Shown here piece by piece: positions 1 through 11,836 of a stretch of 64,000 bases of DNA. Positions within the stretch are counted from its first letter, which is position 1, and the number at the start of each line of letters is the position of its first letter. The DNA is from an uncultured Kocuria sp. (GTDB lineage: Bacteria > Actinomycetota > Actinomycetes > Actinomycetales > Micrococcaceae), in the NCBI RefSeq assembly GCF_947500125.1, contig NZ_CANMRA010000010.1, positions 62,001-126,000 of the forward strand, in the 5' to 3' direction. The position numbers were made by a program, and so were the translations under genes. Below the pieces are notes generated by a model, which was not told the origin of the DNA, did not search any database, and saw only the letters and a list, made by a program, of their open reading frames with translations.

Positions 1-129
1 GCCGTCCTGGTGCACGGCGGCGTGCCGCCCACGGGCCTCGCGGTGGTCCGGGAGGACCTCGAGGCCCACTTCCTGCGCCTGGTGGGCGCGCAGGCCCCGG
101 GACCGCGGGAGGGCTCCGATGACCGGTGA
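1..129 (+). CDS. ABC transporter ATP-binding protein, C-terminal end (partial)
   Basis: The first 129 bases read as one open frame without a start, ending in TGA at 127-129. The 42 residues end in a segment like LEAHFLRLVGA, which resembles the tail of ABC-2 exporter ATPases, where the last helix often reads 'LEDxFLxLTG'. The frame overlaps the permease start at 119 by 11 bases, the usual coupling of ATPase and permease in drug or antimicrobial-peptide exporters. No Walker motifs are inside the window, so the assignment rests on the tail and the neighbour. Confidence 0.6.
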   Translation, partial: AVLVHGGVPPTGLAVVREDLEAHFLRLVGAQAPGPREGSDDR

Positions 130-910
130 GCTCGCGGCCGCCGTGCACGCGGAGGCGCTGAAGCTGCGCCGCTCCCGGGTGCCGTGGGCCACCGCCGGGG
201 CCGTCCTCCTCGCCGGGGCCGTCGGGGCGTTCTTCATGTTCGTGCTGCAGGACGTCGACCGCGCCCGGTCGCTGGGGCTGCTGGGGACCAAGGCCCAGCT
301 CACCGGCGGCACCGCGGACTGGCCGGGCTACTTCGCCCTCACCGCCCAGACCGTCTCCGTGGGCGGACTCGTCATCTTCGGGACCGCGGCGATCTGGCTC
401 TTCGGGCGGGAGTTCTCCGACCGGACCGCGACGGACCTGTTGGCCCTGCCCACCTCCCGCACCGCCGTGGTCCTGGCCAAGCTGCTGCTGCTGCTCGGCT
501 GGTGCTCCGTGCTCACCGTGCTCCTCGTGCTGCTCGCGCTCGTCCTCGGCGCGGCCCTCGGCCTGCCCGGCTGGTCGGGCGGCGCCGCCCTGCGCGGTGC
601 CGGCGGCGTCCTCGGCACCGGGCTGCTGACGGCGGGCCTGGCCGTGCCGTACGGGCTGGCCGCGAGCGTGGGGCGGGGCTACCTGCCCGCGGTGGCGGTG
701 CTGTTCCTCACCGTCCTCGTGGCCCAGGTGCTCGCGGCCGTCGGGCACGGCGCGTGGTTCCCCTGGGCCGTGCCCGCCCTGCTTGCCGGGACCGCCGGCC
801 CGGCTTCCGCGGACACCGGCTGGACCGGGCCCGCGGGCGTCGTGCTCGTCGCCCTCGGCTCGGCCGCGGCCACCGCGCTCTGGTGGGAGCGGGCCGACCA
901 CAGCGCCTGA
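119..910 (+). CDS. ABC-2 type transporter permease
   Basis: This 263-residue protein has about six hydrophobic helices (roughly residues 20-43, 80-100, 116-147, 162-182, 185-207 and 238-254) and a cytoplasmic motif after the second helix (GREFSDRTATDLLALP) typical of ABC-2 permeases of the CcmB/NatB type, in which 'GREY..RT...LL' precedes a helix. It would form the membrane channel of an exporter with the ATPase encoded just upstream. The substrate cannot be told from the sequence. The ATG at 119 lies inside the upstream gene, so translation is probably coupled. Confidence 0.8.
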   Translation: MTGELAAAVHAEALKLRRSRVPWATAGAVLLAGAVGAFFMFVLQDVDRARSLGLLGTKAQLTGGTADWPGYFALTAQTVSVGGLVIFGTAAIWLFGREFSDRTATDLLALPTSRTAVVLAKLLLLLGWCSVLTVLLVLLALVLGAALGLPGWSGGAALRGAGGVLGTGLLTAGLAVPYGLAASVGRGYLPAVAVLFLTVLVAQVLAAVGHGAWFPWAVPALLAGTAGPASADTGWTGPAGVVLVALGSAAATALWWERADHSA

Positions 911-970
911 CGGGGCCGGGCCGCCGGAGGAGGCGCAGGTCACGTCCGGTCCGGGGCGGGCGGGACGCTG

Positions 971-979
971 TGCTAACTT
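971..979 (+). promoter_or_regulatory. Promoter of the pyr operon (extended -10)
   Basis: TGC followed by TAACTT forms a good extended -10 element. No clear -35 is visible, which is common with extended -10 promoters. The predicted transcription start is near 986, giving a short leader of about 50 bases that holds the PyrR-binding element and the pyrR ribosome binding site. Confidence 0.5.
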
Positions 980-994
980 GGGGCGAGCAAGCAA

Positions 995-1028
995 CCTTTA
1001 AGTCCGTCCTGTGAGGCGGGGAAGGAGG
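995..1028 (+). promoter_or_regulatory. PyrR-binding RNA leader overlapping the pyrR Shine-Dalgarno
   Basis: The leader contains TCCTGTGAGGC (1007-1017), a close match to the PyrR binding-loop consensus UCCnGnGAGGY. It can be closed by CCTT (995-998) pairing with AAGG (1022-1025), and the ribosome binding site (GGAGG, 1024-1028) lies in the closing stem. No terminator hairpin with a U run follows. The layout fits the translational repression by UMP-bound PyrR known from mycobacteria rather than Bacillus-type transcription attenuation. Confidence 0.75.
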
Positions 1029-1036
1029 CGGCACCC

Positions 1037-1660
1037 ATGATCGACGACACCTCCGCGGCCGGTCCCTCGACGGGACCCGCGGCCGCGCGCGTCATCCTCT
1101 CGGCAGCCGACATCGACCGCGCGCTGACGCGCATCGCCCACGAGATCCTCGAGGCCAACAAGGGCAGCTCGGACCTCGTCCTGCTCGGCATCCCGCGCCG
1201 CGGCTATCCGCTGGCCCAGCGGATCGCCGCCAAGATCGCCGCGACCGACAGCGGCTTCGACGCCGCCGCGAGCCTCGGCCAGCTCGACGTCACGATGTTC
1301 CGCGACGACCTGCGCAAGAACCCCGCCCGCGCCCCCCGGCCGACCCGAATCCCGGTGCAGGGCATCGACGGGCGCACCGTGGTCCTCGTCGACGACGTCC
1401 TGTACTCCGGGCGCACCGTGCGCGCCGCCCTCGACGCCCTCGTGGACGTCGGCCGCCCCCGTGTGGTCCGCCTCGCCGTCCTCGTCGACCGCGGCCACCG
1501 GGAGCTGCCCATCCGCGCCGACCACGTGGGCAAGAACCTGCCCACGTCCTCCCAGGAGAAGGTCCGGGTCCGCCTGGCCGAGACCGACCCGGAGCCCCGC
1601 CCGGCCGAGAACGCCGACTGCGTGGTCATCGAGACCACCGTGCCGGGGGCCGGCGCATGA
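1037..1660 (+). CDS. pyrR: Bifunctional pyr operon RNA-binding regulator / uracil phosphoribosyltransferase PyrR
   Basis: PyrR senses UMP/UTP, binds pyr mRNA and represses the pyrimidine genes; most members also convert uracil plus PRPP to UMP. The PRPP-binding signature [17 protein letters not shown] lies at about residues 116-132, and [14 protein letters not shown] at 54-67 is the second conserved block. At 207 residues it is slightly longer than Bacillus PyrR (about 180), with a short N-terminal extension as in other actinobacteria. GGAGG stands nine bases before the ATG. The stop overlaps pyrB by four bases (ATGA), so the operon is translationally coupled from its first gene. Confidence 0.95.
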   Translation: MIDDTSAAGPSTGPAAARVILSAADIDRALTRIAHEILEANKGSSDLVLLGIPRRGYPLAQRIAAKIAATDSGFDAAASLGQLDVTMFRDDLRKNPARAPRPTRIPVQGIDGRTVVLVDDVLYSGRTVRAALDALVDVGRPRVVRLAVLVDRGHRELPIRADHVGKNLPTSSQEKVRVRLAETDPEPRPAENADCVVIETTVPGAGA

Positions 1661-2655
1661 GGCACCTGCTGTCCACGAAGGACCTCTCCTACGACGCCGC
1701 CCTGACGGTCCTCGACACGGCGGACCAGATGGCCGCCGTGGGCGAGCGCTCCGTCAAGAAGCTCCCCGCCCTGCGGGGCCGCACCGTGGTCAACCTCTTC
1801 TTCGAGGACTCGACCCGCACCCGGATCTCCTTCGAGACGGCCGCCAAGCGGCTCTCCGCGGACGTCATCAACTTCTCCGCCAAGGGCTCCTCGGTCTCGA
1901 AGGGGGAGTCGCTCAAGGACACCGCCCAGACCCTCGCGGCGATGAGCGCCGACGCCGTGGTGATCCGGCACTCGGCCTCGGGCTCCCCGCAGCAGCTCGC
2001 CGAGTCCGGCTGGATCGACGCCCCCGTGGTCAACGCCGGCGACGGCACCCACGAGCACCCCACCCAGGCCCTGCTCGACGCCATGACGCTGCGCCAGCAC
2101 CGCGCCCGCACCGAGGGCCGCGAGAGCACCCGCGGGCTCGACCTCGAGGGCATGCACGTGGTGATCGTCGGTGACGTCCTGCACTCCCGGGTGGCGCGCT
2201 CGGACCTGTGGCTGTTCACCACCCTGGGCGCCCGCGTCACCTTCGTGGCCCCGCCCACGCTGCTGCCGGTCGGCATCGCGGACTGGCCGTGCCGTGTGGT
2301 CTTCTCGCTCGACGAGGCGCTGGATCCCGCCCCGGACGCCGTGATGATGCTGCGCGTGCAGCGCGAGCGCATGCACGCCGCGTTCTTCCCGACCGCCCAG
2401 GAGTACGCCCGGGAGTGGGGGCTGACCCCCGAGCGGGTCGCGGCCCTCGACGACGCCGGGGCGACCACGGCGATCATGCACCCGGGACCCATGAACCGCG
2501 GCCTGGAGATCTCCTCGGCCGCGGCGGACTCCCCGCGCTCCACGGTCCTGGACCAGGTGCGCAACGGCGTCTCCGTGCGGATGTCGGTGCTCTACCTGCT
2601 GCTGTCCGGCGACGACCTCGACCCCACCTCCACCCCGCACCCCCAGGAGCGCTGA
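1657..2655 (+). CDS. pyrB: Aspartate carbamoyltransferase catalytic subunit
   Basis: It condenses carbamoyl phosphate with L-aspartate to give carbamoyl-aspartate, the committed step of pyrimidine synthesis. The carbamoyl-phosphate site STRTRISFE (about residues 52-60), the mobile lysine loop SSVSKGES (about 81-88) and HPTQALLD (about 134-141) are intact; 332 residues is normal for the family. No pyrI regulatory subunit is present, as expected in actinobacteria, where a catalytic trimer can associate with dihydroorotase. It sits between pyrR (4-bp overlap) and pyrC (6-bp gap). Confidence 0.97.
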   Translation: MRHLLSTKDLSYDAALTVLDTADQMAAVGERSVKKLPALRGRTVVNLFFEDSTRTRISFETAAKRLSADVINFSAKGSSVSKGESLKDTAQTLAAMSADAVVIRHSASGSPQQLAESGWIDAPVVNAGDGTHEHPTQALLDAMTLRQHRARTEGRESTRGLDLEGMHVVIVGDVLHSRVARSDLWLFTTLGARVTFVAPPTLLPVGIADWPCRVVFSLDEALDPAPDAVMMLRVQRERMHAAFFPTAQEYAREWGLTPERVAALDDAGATTAIMHPGPMNRGLEISSAAADSPRSTVLDQVRNGVSVRMSVLYLLLSGDDLDPTSTPHPQER

Positions 2656-2661
2656 CCTCTC

Positions 2662-3978
2662 GTGACCTCGTACCTCATCCAGGGCGCCCAGCTGCTCGGC
2701 GAGCAGACCGCCGACATCCTCGTCGAGGACGGCGTGATCCGGCGCATCGGCCCCGATCTCGCCGCGGCGGCGGACGGCGCCCGCGTCGTCGACGCCGCCG
2801 GGCTCGTGGCCCTGCCCGGTCTCGTGGACATCCACACGCACCTGCGCGAGCCGGGCCGGGAGGACGCCGAGACCGTCGAGACGGGCACCCGGGCGGCAGC
2901 GCTCGGCGGCTACACCGCCGTCTTCGCGATGGCCAACTCGGATCCCGTGGCGGACACGGCCGGTGTCGTGGAGCAGGTCCACGAGCTGGGCCGCTCCGCG
3001 GGCTGGGTCGACGTCCGTCCCGTGGGCGCCGTGACCGTGGGCCTGAAGGGCGAGCGGCTGTCCGAGATCATGGCGATGGCCGAGTCCCGCGCCGGCGTAC
3101 GGATGTTCTCCGACGACGGCATGTGCGTGCACGACCCGGTGCTCATGCGCCGGGCCCTCGAGTACGTCAAGGGCTTCGACGGCGTCGTGGCCCAGCACGC
3201 GCAGGAGCCGCGCCTGACGGAGGGCGCCCAGATGAACGAGGGCTCCGTGTCCGCCGAGCTCGGGCTGACGGGCTGGCCCGCCGTCGCGGAGGAGGCCGTC
3301 ATCGCCCGCGACGTGCTGCTCGCCGAGCACGTCGGCTCCCGCGTGCACATCTGCCACCTCTCCACCAGGGGCTCCGTGGACATCGTCCGCTGGGCGAAGC
3401 AGCGCGGCATCGACGTCACCGCCGAGGCCACCCCGCACCACCTGCTGCTCACCGACGAGCGGGTCCGCAGCTTCGACCCGGTGTTCAAGGTCAACCCGCC
3501 GCTGCGCACTGACGAGGACGTGCACGCCCTGCGCGAGGCCGTGGCCGACGGCACCATCGACGTCATCGGCACCGACCACGCGCCGCACCCGGCCGAGGAC
3601 AAGGAGTGCGAGTGGTCGTGCGCGGCCAACGGGATGACGGGGCTCGAGACCGCGCTGTCCGTGGTCCAGCTGAGCCTCGTCGACACCGGCCTCCTGACCT
3701 GGCGCGACGTCGCGCGGATCACCTCGGAGACCCCCGCCCGGATCGGCCGCCTGGCCACCCAGGGCCGGCCGCTCGCGGAGGGCGAGCCGGCGAACATCAC
3801 CCTCTGGGACCCGGCCGCGACCACCGTGGTGGACCCCGCCCGGCACGCCTCCAAGGGACGCAACAGCCCCTACCGCGGCATGGAGCTGCCCGGCGCGGTC
3901 CGGGCCACCTTCTTCCGCGGCCACCCCACCGTCCTCGACGGGGCGCTCAACACCCCCGTCCCGACCCCCGCCGCCTGA
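2662..3978 (+). CDS. pyrC: Dihydroorotase
   Basis: It cyclises carbamoyl-aspartate to dihydroorotate. The type I amidohydrolase zinc motif DIHTHLREPG lies near residue 56, and conserved histidines follow in HICHLST and EATPHHLLLTD. The catalytic aspartate is in GTDHAPHP near residue 303. At 438 residues it is a class I enzyme like those of Bacillus and Mycobacterium. The start is GTG at 2662, only six bases after the pyrB stop; an AGGAG lies about 12 bases upstream inside pyrB, suggesting translational coupling. Confidence 0.95.
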   Translation: MTSYLIQGAQLLGEQTADILVEDGVIRRIGPDLAAAADGARVVDAAGLVALPGLVDIHTHLREPGREDAETVETGTRAAALGGYTAVFAMANSDPVADTAGVVEQVHELGRSAGWVDVRPVGAVTVGLKGERLSEIMAMAESRAGVRMFSDDGMCVHDPVLMRRALEYVKGFDGVVAQHAQEPRLTEGAQMNEGSVSAELGLTGWPAVAEEAVIARDVLLAEHVGSRVHICHLSTRGSVDIVRWAKQRGIDVTAEATPHHLLLTDERVRSFDPVFKVNPPLRTDEDVHALREAVADGTIDVIGTDHAPHPAEDKECEWSCAANGMTGLETALSVVQLSLVDTGLLTWRDVARITSETPARIGRLATQGRPLAEGEPANITLWDPAATTVVDPARHASKGRNSPYRGMELPGAVRATFFRGHPTVLDGALNTPVPTPAA

Positions 3979-4017
3979 CCGCTCCGACCCCTTCCACCGC
4001 CCGGAGGCCCCCGTCCC

Positions 4018-4521
4018 ATGGACCAGCTCACCACCGTGCTCGTCACGGTCATCGTCCTCGCCGTGCTCTTCGCCCTGCTCCGCCGGGGCTGGCGCACGCG
4101 CGTGCGGCGCCAGGCCGGGATCGCCGCGCCGCCCGAGCCGCCCGCGGGGATCGAGGAGCGCGAGCCCCGGCTCGCCGTCCCGGGCATGTACGTGAGCACC
4201 ACGGAGACCGGCGCCCCGCTCGAGCGGATCGCCGCCCACGGACTGGGCGTCCGCGCCCGGGCGACGGTCCTGGTCCTCGACGACGGCGTGCTCTTCGACC
4301 GGCAGGGCGCCCCGGCCCTGTTCGTCCCCGCCGCGGACGTCGTGGCCGTGGGCACGAGCTCCGGGATGGTCGGCAAGTTCGTGGAGAAGGACGGGCTCGC
4401 CGTGCTCACCTGGTCGCTGGGCTCCACCGTGGTGGACACCGGCTTCCGCACCCAGCGGGCCGAGGACAAGCAGCGCCTCCTCGCCGCCGTGGAGGCGATC
4501 GTCCCGGCGCCGCACTCCTGA
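4018..4521 (+). CDS. Membrane-anchored PH-like domain protein of the pyr operon
   Basis: The 167-residue protein has one N-terminal membrane helix (about residues 5-22), a basic stretch ([11 protein letters not shown]), and a soluble domain of about 130 residues predicted as beta-rich, like the bacterial PH-like domain found between pyrC and carA in many actinobacteria. Its function is unknown; the constant position inside the pyrimidine operon suggests a role linked to the pathway or to holding enzymes at the membrane. A CGGAGG motif stands about ten bases before the ATG. The gene keeps the strong GC bias of its neighbours, so it is not a recent insertion. Confidence 0.8.
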   Translation: MDQLTTVLVTVIVLAVLFALLRRGWRTRVRRQAGIAAPPEPPAGIEEREPRLAVPGMYVSTTETGAPLERIAAHGLGVRARATVLVLDDGVLFDRQGAPALFVPAADVVAVGTSSGMVGKFVEKDGLAVLTWSLGSTVVDTGFRTQRAEDKQRLLAAVEAIVPAPHS

Positions 4522-4582
4522 CCCGCCGGCGGCACCCCGCCGCCCCGCCTTCCCGACCCCAGACCTGAACGTGAGGACGACC

Positions 4583-5821
4583 TTGAGCTCGATCACCACT
4601 GACCCCGCCGTGCTCGTGCTGGAGGACGGCCGCGTCTTCCGCGGCCGCGCCTACGGCGCGCTCGGCACCGCCCTCGGCGAGGCCGTGTTCTCCACCGGCA
4701 TGACCGGCTACCAGGAGACCATCACCGACCCCTCCTACGCCGGCCAGCTCGTCGTGCAGACGGCCCCGCACATCGGCAACACCGGCGTCAACGCCGCCGA
4801 CGCCGAGTCCCGCCGGATCTGGGTGTCCGGCTACGTCGTGCGCGACGCGGCCCGCCGCCCGTCCAACTGGCGCTCCGAGGGATCCCTCGACGAGCAGCTG
4901 GCCGCGCAGGGCGTCGTCGGCATCCAGGACGTCGACACCCGGGCCATCACCCGCCACCTGCGGGACCGCGGCGCGATGCGCGGCGGGATCTTCTCCGGGG
5001 ACGCCGCGCTGCGCCCCGACGCCGAGCTCGTGGCCGAGGTCGGCGCCGCCGAGCGGATGGAGGGGCGCCGGCTCGCCGAGACCGTCTCCGTCACCGAGGC
5101 CTACGTCGTCGAGCCCGCCGAGCACGGCTGGTCCGGCGAGGTGCTGCACGAGCTCGTGGCCGTGGACCTGGGGATCAAGTCGATGACCCCCCACCGCTTC
5201 GCCGAGCGCGGGGTGCGCGTGCACGTCGTGCCCGCCGACACGGACTTCGAGCAGATCCGGGCCCTGGCCCCGCGCGGGGTGTTCTTCTCCAACGGGCCGG
5301 GCGACCCCGCCACCGCCGAGCGGCAGGTCGGGACGCTGCGCGAGGTGCTGCGCGCCGGCATCCCGTTCTTCGGGATCTGCTTCGGCAACCAGCTGCTGGG
5401 CCGGGCGCTGGGCTTCGGCACCTACAAGCTCGTCTTCGGCCACCGGGGGATCAACCAGCCGGTGCTGGACCGGCGGACGGGGCGCGTGGAGATCACCGCT
5501 CACAACCACGGCTTCGCCGTCGACGCGCCCCTGGACGGCCCGGTGGACGCGCCCCTGGGGGAGTTCGGGCGTGTCGAGGTCAGCCACGTGTGCCTCAACG
5601 ACGACGTGGTGGAGGGGCTCAACTGCCTCGACCTGCCCGCGTTCTCGGTGCAGTACCACCCGGAGGCCGCCGCCGGCCCGCACGACGCCTCCTACCTCTT
5701 CGGCCGGTTCATCGAGCTGATGGACAGCCACCGGGACGGCTCCGCCGACCCGACCATCGACAACGCCGTCCCCGGCGGCGCCCAGGGCGCGCAGGACGCA
5801 CAGGAAGAAGGGCAGAACTGA
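4583..5821 (+). CDS. carA: Carbamoyl-phosphate synthase small (glutaminase) subunit
   Basis: It releases ammonia from glutamine and channels it to CarB. The N-terminal CPSase domain ([27 protein letters not shown]) is followed by a class I glutamine amidotransferase domain with the nucleophile in [12 protein letters not shown] and the catalytic His-Glu in [10 protein letters not shown] chose TTG at 4583 because GAGG at 4573-4576 is correctly spaced for it; the in-frame GTG at 4571 has no ribosome binding site and would add four residues. A short tail rich in Gly, Ala and Gln precedes the stop. carB begins one base after the stop. Confidence 0.93.
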   Translation: MSSITTDPAVLVLEDGRVFRGRAYGALGTALGEAVFSTGMTGYQETITDPSYAGQLVVQTAPHIGNTGVNAADAESRRIWVSGYVVRDAARRPSNWRSEGSLDEQLAAQGVVGIQDVDTRAITRHLRDRGAMRGGIFSGDAALRPDAELVAEVGAAERMEGRRLAETVSVTEAYVVEPAEHGWSGEVLHELVAVDLGIKSMTPHRFAERGVRVHVVPADTDFEQIRALAPRGVFFSNGPGDPATAERQVGTLREVLRAGIPFFGICFGNQLLGRALGFGTYKLVFGHRGINQPVLDRRTGRVEITAHNHGFAVDAPLDGPVDAPLGEFGRVEVSHVCLNDDVVEGLNCLDLPAFSVQYHPEAAAGPHDASYLFGRFIELMDSHRDGSADPTIDNAVPGGAQGAQDAQEEGQN

Positions 5822-5822
5822 C

Positions 5823-9135
<3,313 letters not shown>

Positions 9136-9143
<8 letters not shown>

Positions 9144-10056
9144 GCCCACCGCCCCGGAGACCCCCGCCCCGGAGACCCCCGCACCCGGCCGCGCGCCCTT
9201 CGGCGCGCGGCTGGGTGCGGCGATGGACGAGCACGGACCCCTGTGCGTGGGCGTCGACCCGCACCCGGGCCTGCTGGACGCGTGGGGCCTGCCCCGCTCC
9301 GCCGAGGGCCTGCGCCGGTTCACGCTGACGGTCCTGGAGGCGGCCGCCGGCCACGCCGCCGCGCTCAAGCCCCAGGTGGCGCTGTACGAGCCCTACGGCG
9401 CGGCCGGCTTCGCCGTGCTCGAGGAGCTGCTCGCCGAGGCGCGCTCGGCGGGCCTGCTGACCGTCGCCGACGCCAAGCGCGGCGACATCGGCTCCACGAT
9501 GGAGGCCTACGCGGCGGCGTGGCTGGGGGAGGGGTCCCCGCTCGCGGCGGACGCCGTGACCCTGAGCCCGTACCTCGGCTTCGAGTCCCTGCGCCCGGCC
9601 CTGGACCTGGCCGCTCGCACCGGCCGCGGCACGTTCGTGCTGGCGCTCACCTCCAACCCCGAGGGCCGCTCCGTCCAGCACGCCGGGGGCCGGGAGTCGG
9701 TCGCGGGCTCCGTGTGCGCCGCGGCCGCGGCCGAGAACGCCCGGCTCCTCGCGGCCGCGGCCGAGCCCGCCGCCCGGGGCGGCCTGGGCTCGTGCGGGCT
9801 CGTGGTGGGCGCCACGGTCGGGAACGCCCTGACCGAGCTGGGCATCGACCTGACGGCCGTGCGCGGCCCGCTGCTCGCCCCCGGCTACGGTGCGCAGGGC
9901 GCCCGCGCCGAGGAGCTCCCGGCCGTGTTCGGCGCCGCGGCCGGCCAGGTGCTCGCGGCCTCGAGCCGGGCGATCCTGCGCCGCGGACCGGACGTCGCGG
10001 CGCTGCGGGAGGCGGTCCGCCGCTCCTCCGGGGAGCTGTCGGCCGCGCTGGGCTGA
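9136..10056 (+). CDS. pyrF: Orotidine 5'-phosphate decarboxylase (type 2)
   Basis: It decarboxylates OMP to UMP, the last step of the pathway. The catalytic motif [15 protein letters not shown] (about residues 114-128) is that of the long PyrF subfamily found in actinobacteria (about 270-310 residues), not of the short E. coli type. The start is GTG at 9136 inside carB. The first 15 residues are a proline-rich repeat (two PET-type units) of no known function. This gene ends the operon; pyrE is missing here and pyrD lies at 59.3 kb. Confidence 0.94.
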
Positions 10057-10134
10057 GCCCCGGATCCGTCCTGGCGCACGCGACGACCCGGTCCCCGGCG
10101 ACGACACCCCTGGTCACGCCACGGTCGTGTCGCC

Positions 10135-10162
10135 TTGCAGAGCATCCATATTCATGTAGTTT
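10135..10162 (+). promoter_or_regulatory. Promoter upstream of mihF
   Basis: TTGCAG (10135-10140) and TAGTTT (10157-10162) are spaced by 16 bases, with TG just before the -10. The stretch is strikingly AT-rich for this genome, which fits a strong promoter. It would give an untranslated leader of about 60 bases before the mihF ribosome binding site. Confidence 0.55.
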
Positions 10163-10232
10163 CTTTAGCAAACGGGCTGTCCGTCCCTCCGCGGGACGGG
10201 GGCTGCAGTCCGTGGCGACGAGGAGGAACCAC

Positions 10233-10547
10233 ATGGCACTGCGTCCGTTGACCGACGAGGAGCGAGCCGCCGCGAGGGAGAAGGCCACCAGGGCACGGAC
10301 GGCGCGCGCCGACGTGAAGAAGGGGCTGCGCGAACGCCGCATGACGGTCGCCGAGATCCTCGACCGGGCGGACCGGGACGAGGCCGTGAGCCGGCTGAAG
10401 GTCTCGGACCTGCTCGAGGCGACCCCCGGCATCGGCAAGGTCCGCTCCGCGGCCATCATGGACGAGATCGGCATCGCCCGCACCCGGCGGCTGCGCGGGC
10501 TCGGCGTGCACCAGCGCAAGGCGCTCATCGAGCACCTCGACCGCTGA
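10233..10547 (+). CDS. mihF: Integration host factor, actinobacterial type (mIHF)
   Basis: This 104-residue nucleoid protein starts [14 protein letters not shown] and carries the conserved core [17 protein letters not shown] near residues 65-80, a helix-two-turns-helix DNA-binding segment. In mycobacteria and Streptomyces mIHF bends and compacts DNA and is needed for phage L5 integration. It is unrelated to the HU/IHF fold. AGGAGG at 10221-10226 sets the ATG at 10233. The position just before gmk and rpoZ is conserved in actinobacteria. Confidence 0.93.
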   Translation: MALRPLTDEERAAAREKATRARTARADVKKGLRERRMTVAEILDRADRDEAVSRLKVSDLLEATPGIGKVRSAAIMDEIGIARTRRLRGLGVHQRKALIEHLDR

Positions 10548-10583
10548 GCCGGACGGGGCGCGAGGGGCCCGGGCGCGATCCGC

Positions 10584-10589
10584 TAGATT
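10584..10589 (+). promoter_or_regulatory. -10 element for gmk
   Basis: TAGATT lies 38 bases before the gmk GTG and is followed by an A-rich leader (GGGGAAACACCCC, itself a small dyad). No convincing -35 is seen. It would start a transcript for gmk-rpoZ-coaBC independent of mihF. Confidence 0.4.
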
Positions 10590-10621
10590 GGGGGAAACAC
10601 CCCACTCCCAGGAGGATGCCC

Positions 10622-11215
10622 GTGAGCCCCGACGCGCCCCGCGCCGCGCGCCCGTCCCTGACCGTGCTCGCCGGACCCACGGCCGTGGGCAAGGGCACGG
10701 TCTCGACCTACGTCCGGGACCACTACCCCCAGGTGTGGCTGTCCGTGTCCGCGACCACCCGGGACCCCCGGCCGGGGGAGGTCGACGGCACCCACTACTT
10801 CTTCGTCTCCGACGAGGAATTCGACGCGATGGCCCGCGACGGCCGGCTGCTCGAGTGGGCCGTGGTGCACAACTCGCACCGCTACGGCACGCTGCGCTCT
10901 ACCGTGGAGCAGGCCCTCGAGCGCGGGCGCAGCGTCCTGCTCGAGATCGACCTGCAGGGCGCCCGCCAGATCCGCAACACCATGCCGGAGGCCAACTTCG
11001 TGTTCCTCGCCCCGCCCAGCTGGGACGAGATGGTCGCCCGGCTGGTCGGCCGGGGCACCGAGACGGCCGCGGAACAGCGGGTCCGGCTGGAAACCGCTAA
11101 ACTGGAGCTCGCGGCCGAGCCGGAGTTCGACCACACCGTGATCAACGACCGGGTCGAGCGTGCCGCCGCCGAACTCGTGCAGCTCATGGGGGTCGACCCC
11201 GAGCCGGCATCCTGA
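10622..11215 (+). CDS. gmk: Guanylate kinase
   Basis: It phosphorylates GMP to GDP. The P-loop GPTAVGKGT is near residue 17, and the GMP-binding region holds [10 protein letters not shown]-like and GTHYFF motifs ([19 protein letters not shown]). At about 197 residues it is full length. I prefer GTG at 10622, six bases after AGGAGG (10610-10615); the ATG at 10616 touches the Shine-Dalgarno and would add only two residues. The gene precedes rpoZ, an arrangement conserved from E. coli to actinobacteria. Confidence 0.95.
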   Translation: MSPDAPRAARPSLTVLAGPTAVGKGTVSTYVRDHYPQVWLSVSATTRDPRPGEVDGTHYFFVSDEEFDAMARDGRLLEWAVVHNSHRYGTLRSTVEQALERGRSVLLEIDLQGARQIRNTMPEANFVFLAPPSWDEMVARLVGRGTETAAEQRVRLETAKLELAAEPEFDHTVINDRVERAAAELVQLMGVDPEPAS

Positions 11216-11244
11216 GAACCGTCCACCCCGTCTGGAGCAATCGC

Positions 11245-11802
11245 TTGTCTACCCACACCGAAGGCATCATCAACCCGCCGATCGACGCCCTGCTGAAGAA
11301 GTCCGACTCCAAGTACGGGCTCGTGATCTTCGGCGCCCGGCGGGCCCGGCAGATCAATGCCTACTACTCGCAGCTGCACGAGGGCCTCTTCGAGTACGTC
11401 GGTCCCCTCGTGGACACCCAGCTCAACGAGAAGCCGCTGTCGATCGCGTTCCGCGAGATCGACGAGGGCCTCATCGAGGGCCGCCCCGTCGAGCACGCCG
11501 GCTTCGCCGAGAACGGCCAGCTCACCACCGAGGCCGACCTCGCCGCCGACGTCTTCGGCGCCGACTTCTTCGCCCAGGGCACCGAGGAGGACGCCGTGGA
11601 CCTCTCCGCGGACGCCGCCTTCTCCGGCGGCACCTCGGTGGACTTCTCCTCGGGCGCCGAGACCCCGGCCGAGCCGCTGGGCGACCTGCCCGGCAGCGGC
11701 GCGGCCATCGCCGCCGACAGCGCCTCCGACGGCGCCGGTGACGCCGCGGACGCCGCTCCGGAGGAGCCGGGGCGGGAGCCCGGGGACCTCCAGGACCTGT
11801 GA
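11245..11802 (+). CDS. rpoZ: RNA polymerase omega subunit with long acidic tail
   Basis: Omega helps assemble beta-prime into RNA polymerase. The conserved core ([19 protein letters not shown], then [13 protein letters not shown]) fills the first 90 residues, matching the actinobacterial family. The start is TTG at 11245, with GGAG eight bases upstream. The protein is 185 residues, about twice the usual length: residues 90-185 form a low-complexity Asp/Glu/Ala/Ser/Gly-rich acidic tail with no recognisable domain. coaBC follows after 34 bases. Confidence 0.93.
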   Translation: MSTHTEGIINPPIDALLKKSDSKYGLVIFGARRARQINAYYSQLHEGLFEYVGPLVDTQLNEKPLSIAFREIDEGLIEGRPVEHAGFAENGQLTTEADLAADVFGADFFAQGTEEDAVDLSADAAFSGGTSVDFSSGAETPAEPLGDLPGSGAAIAADSASDGAGDAADAAPEEPGREPGDLQDL

Positions 11803-11836
11803 GCCGGCCGGCACCCCTGCGGCGGGGCGCGGCGGC

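Noticed and set aside
1204-4599. Very long minus-strand open frame opposite pyrR-pyrB-pyrC (and similar ones opposite carB, metK-priA, leuS, comEC, hrcA and leuA)
   Set aside because: They are frame shadows caused by high GC at third codon positions of the plus-strand genes: composition is His/Gly/Arg/Ala-rich, and no domain or ribosome binding site is seen.
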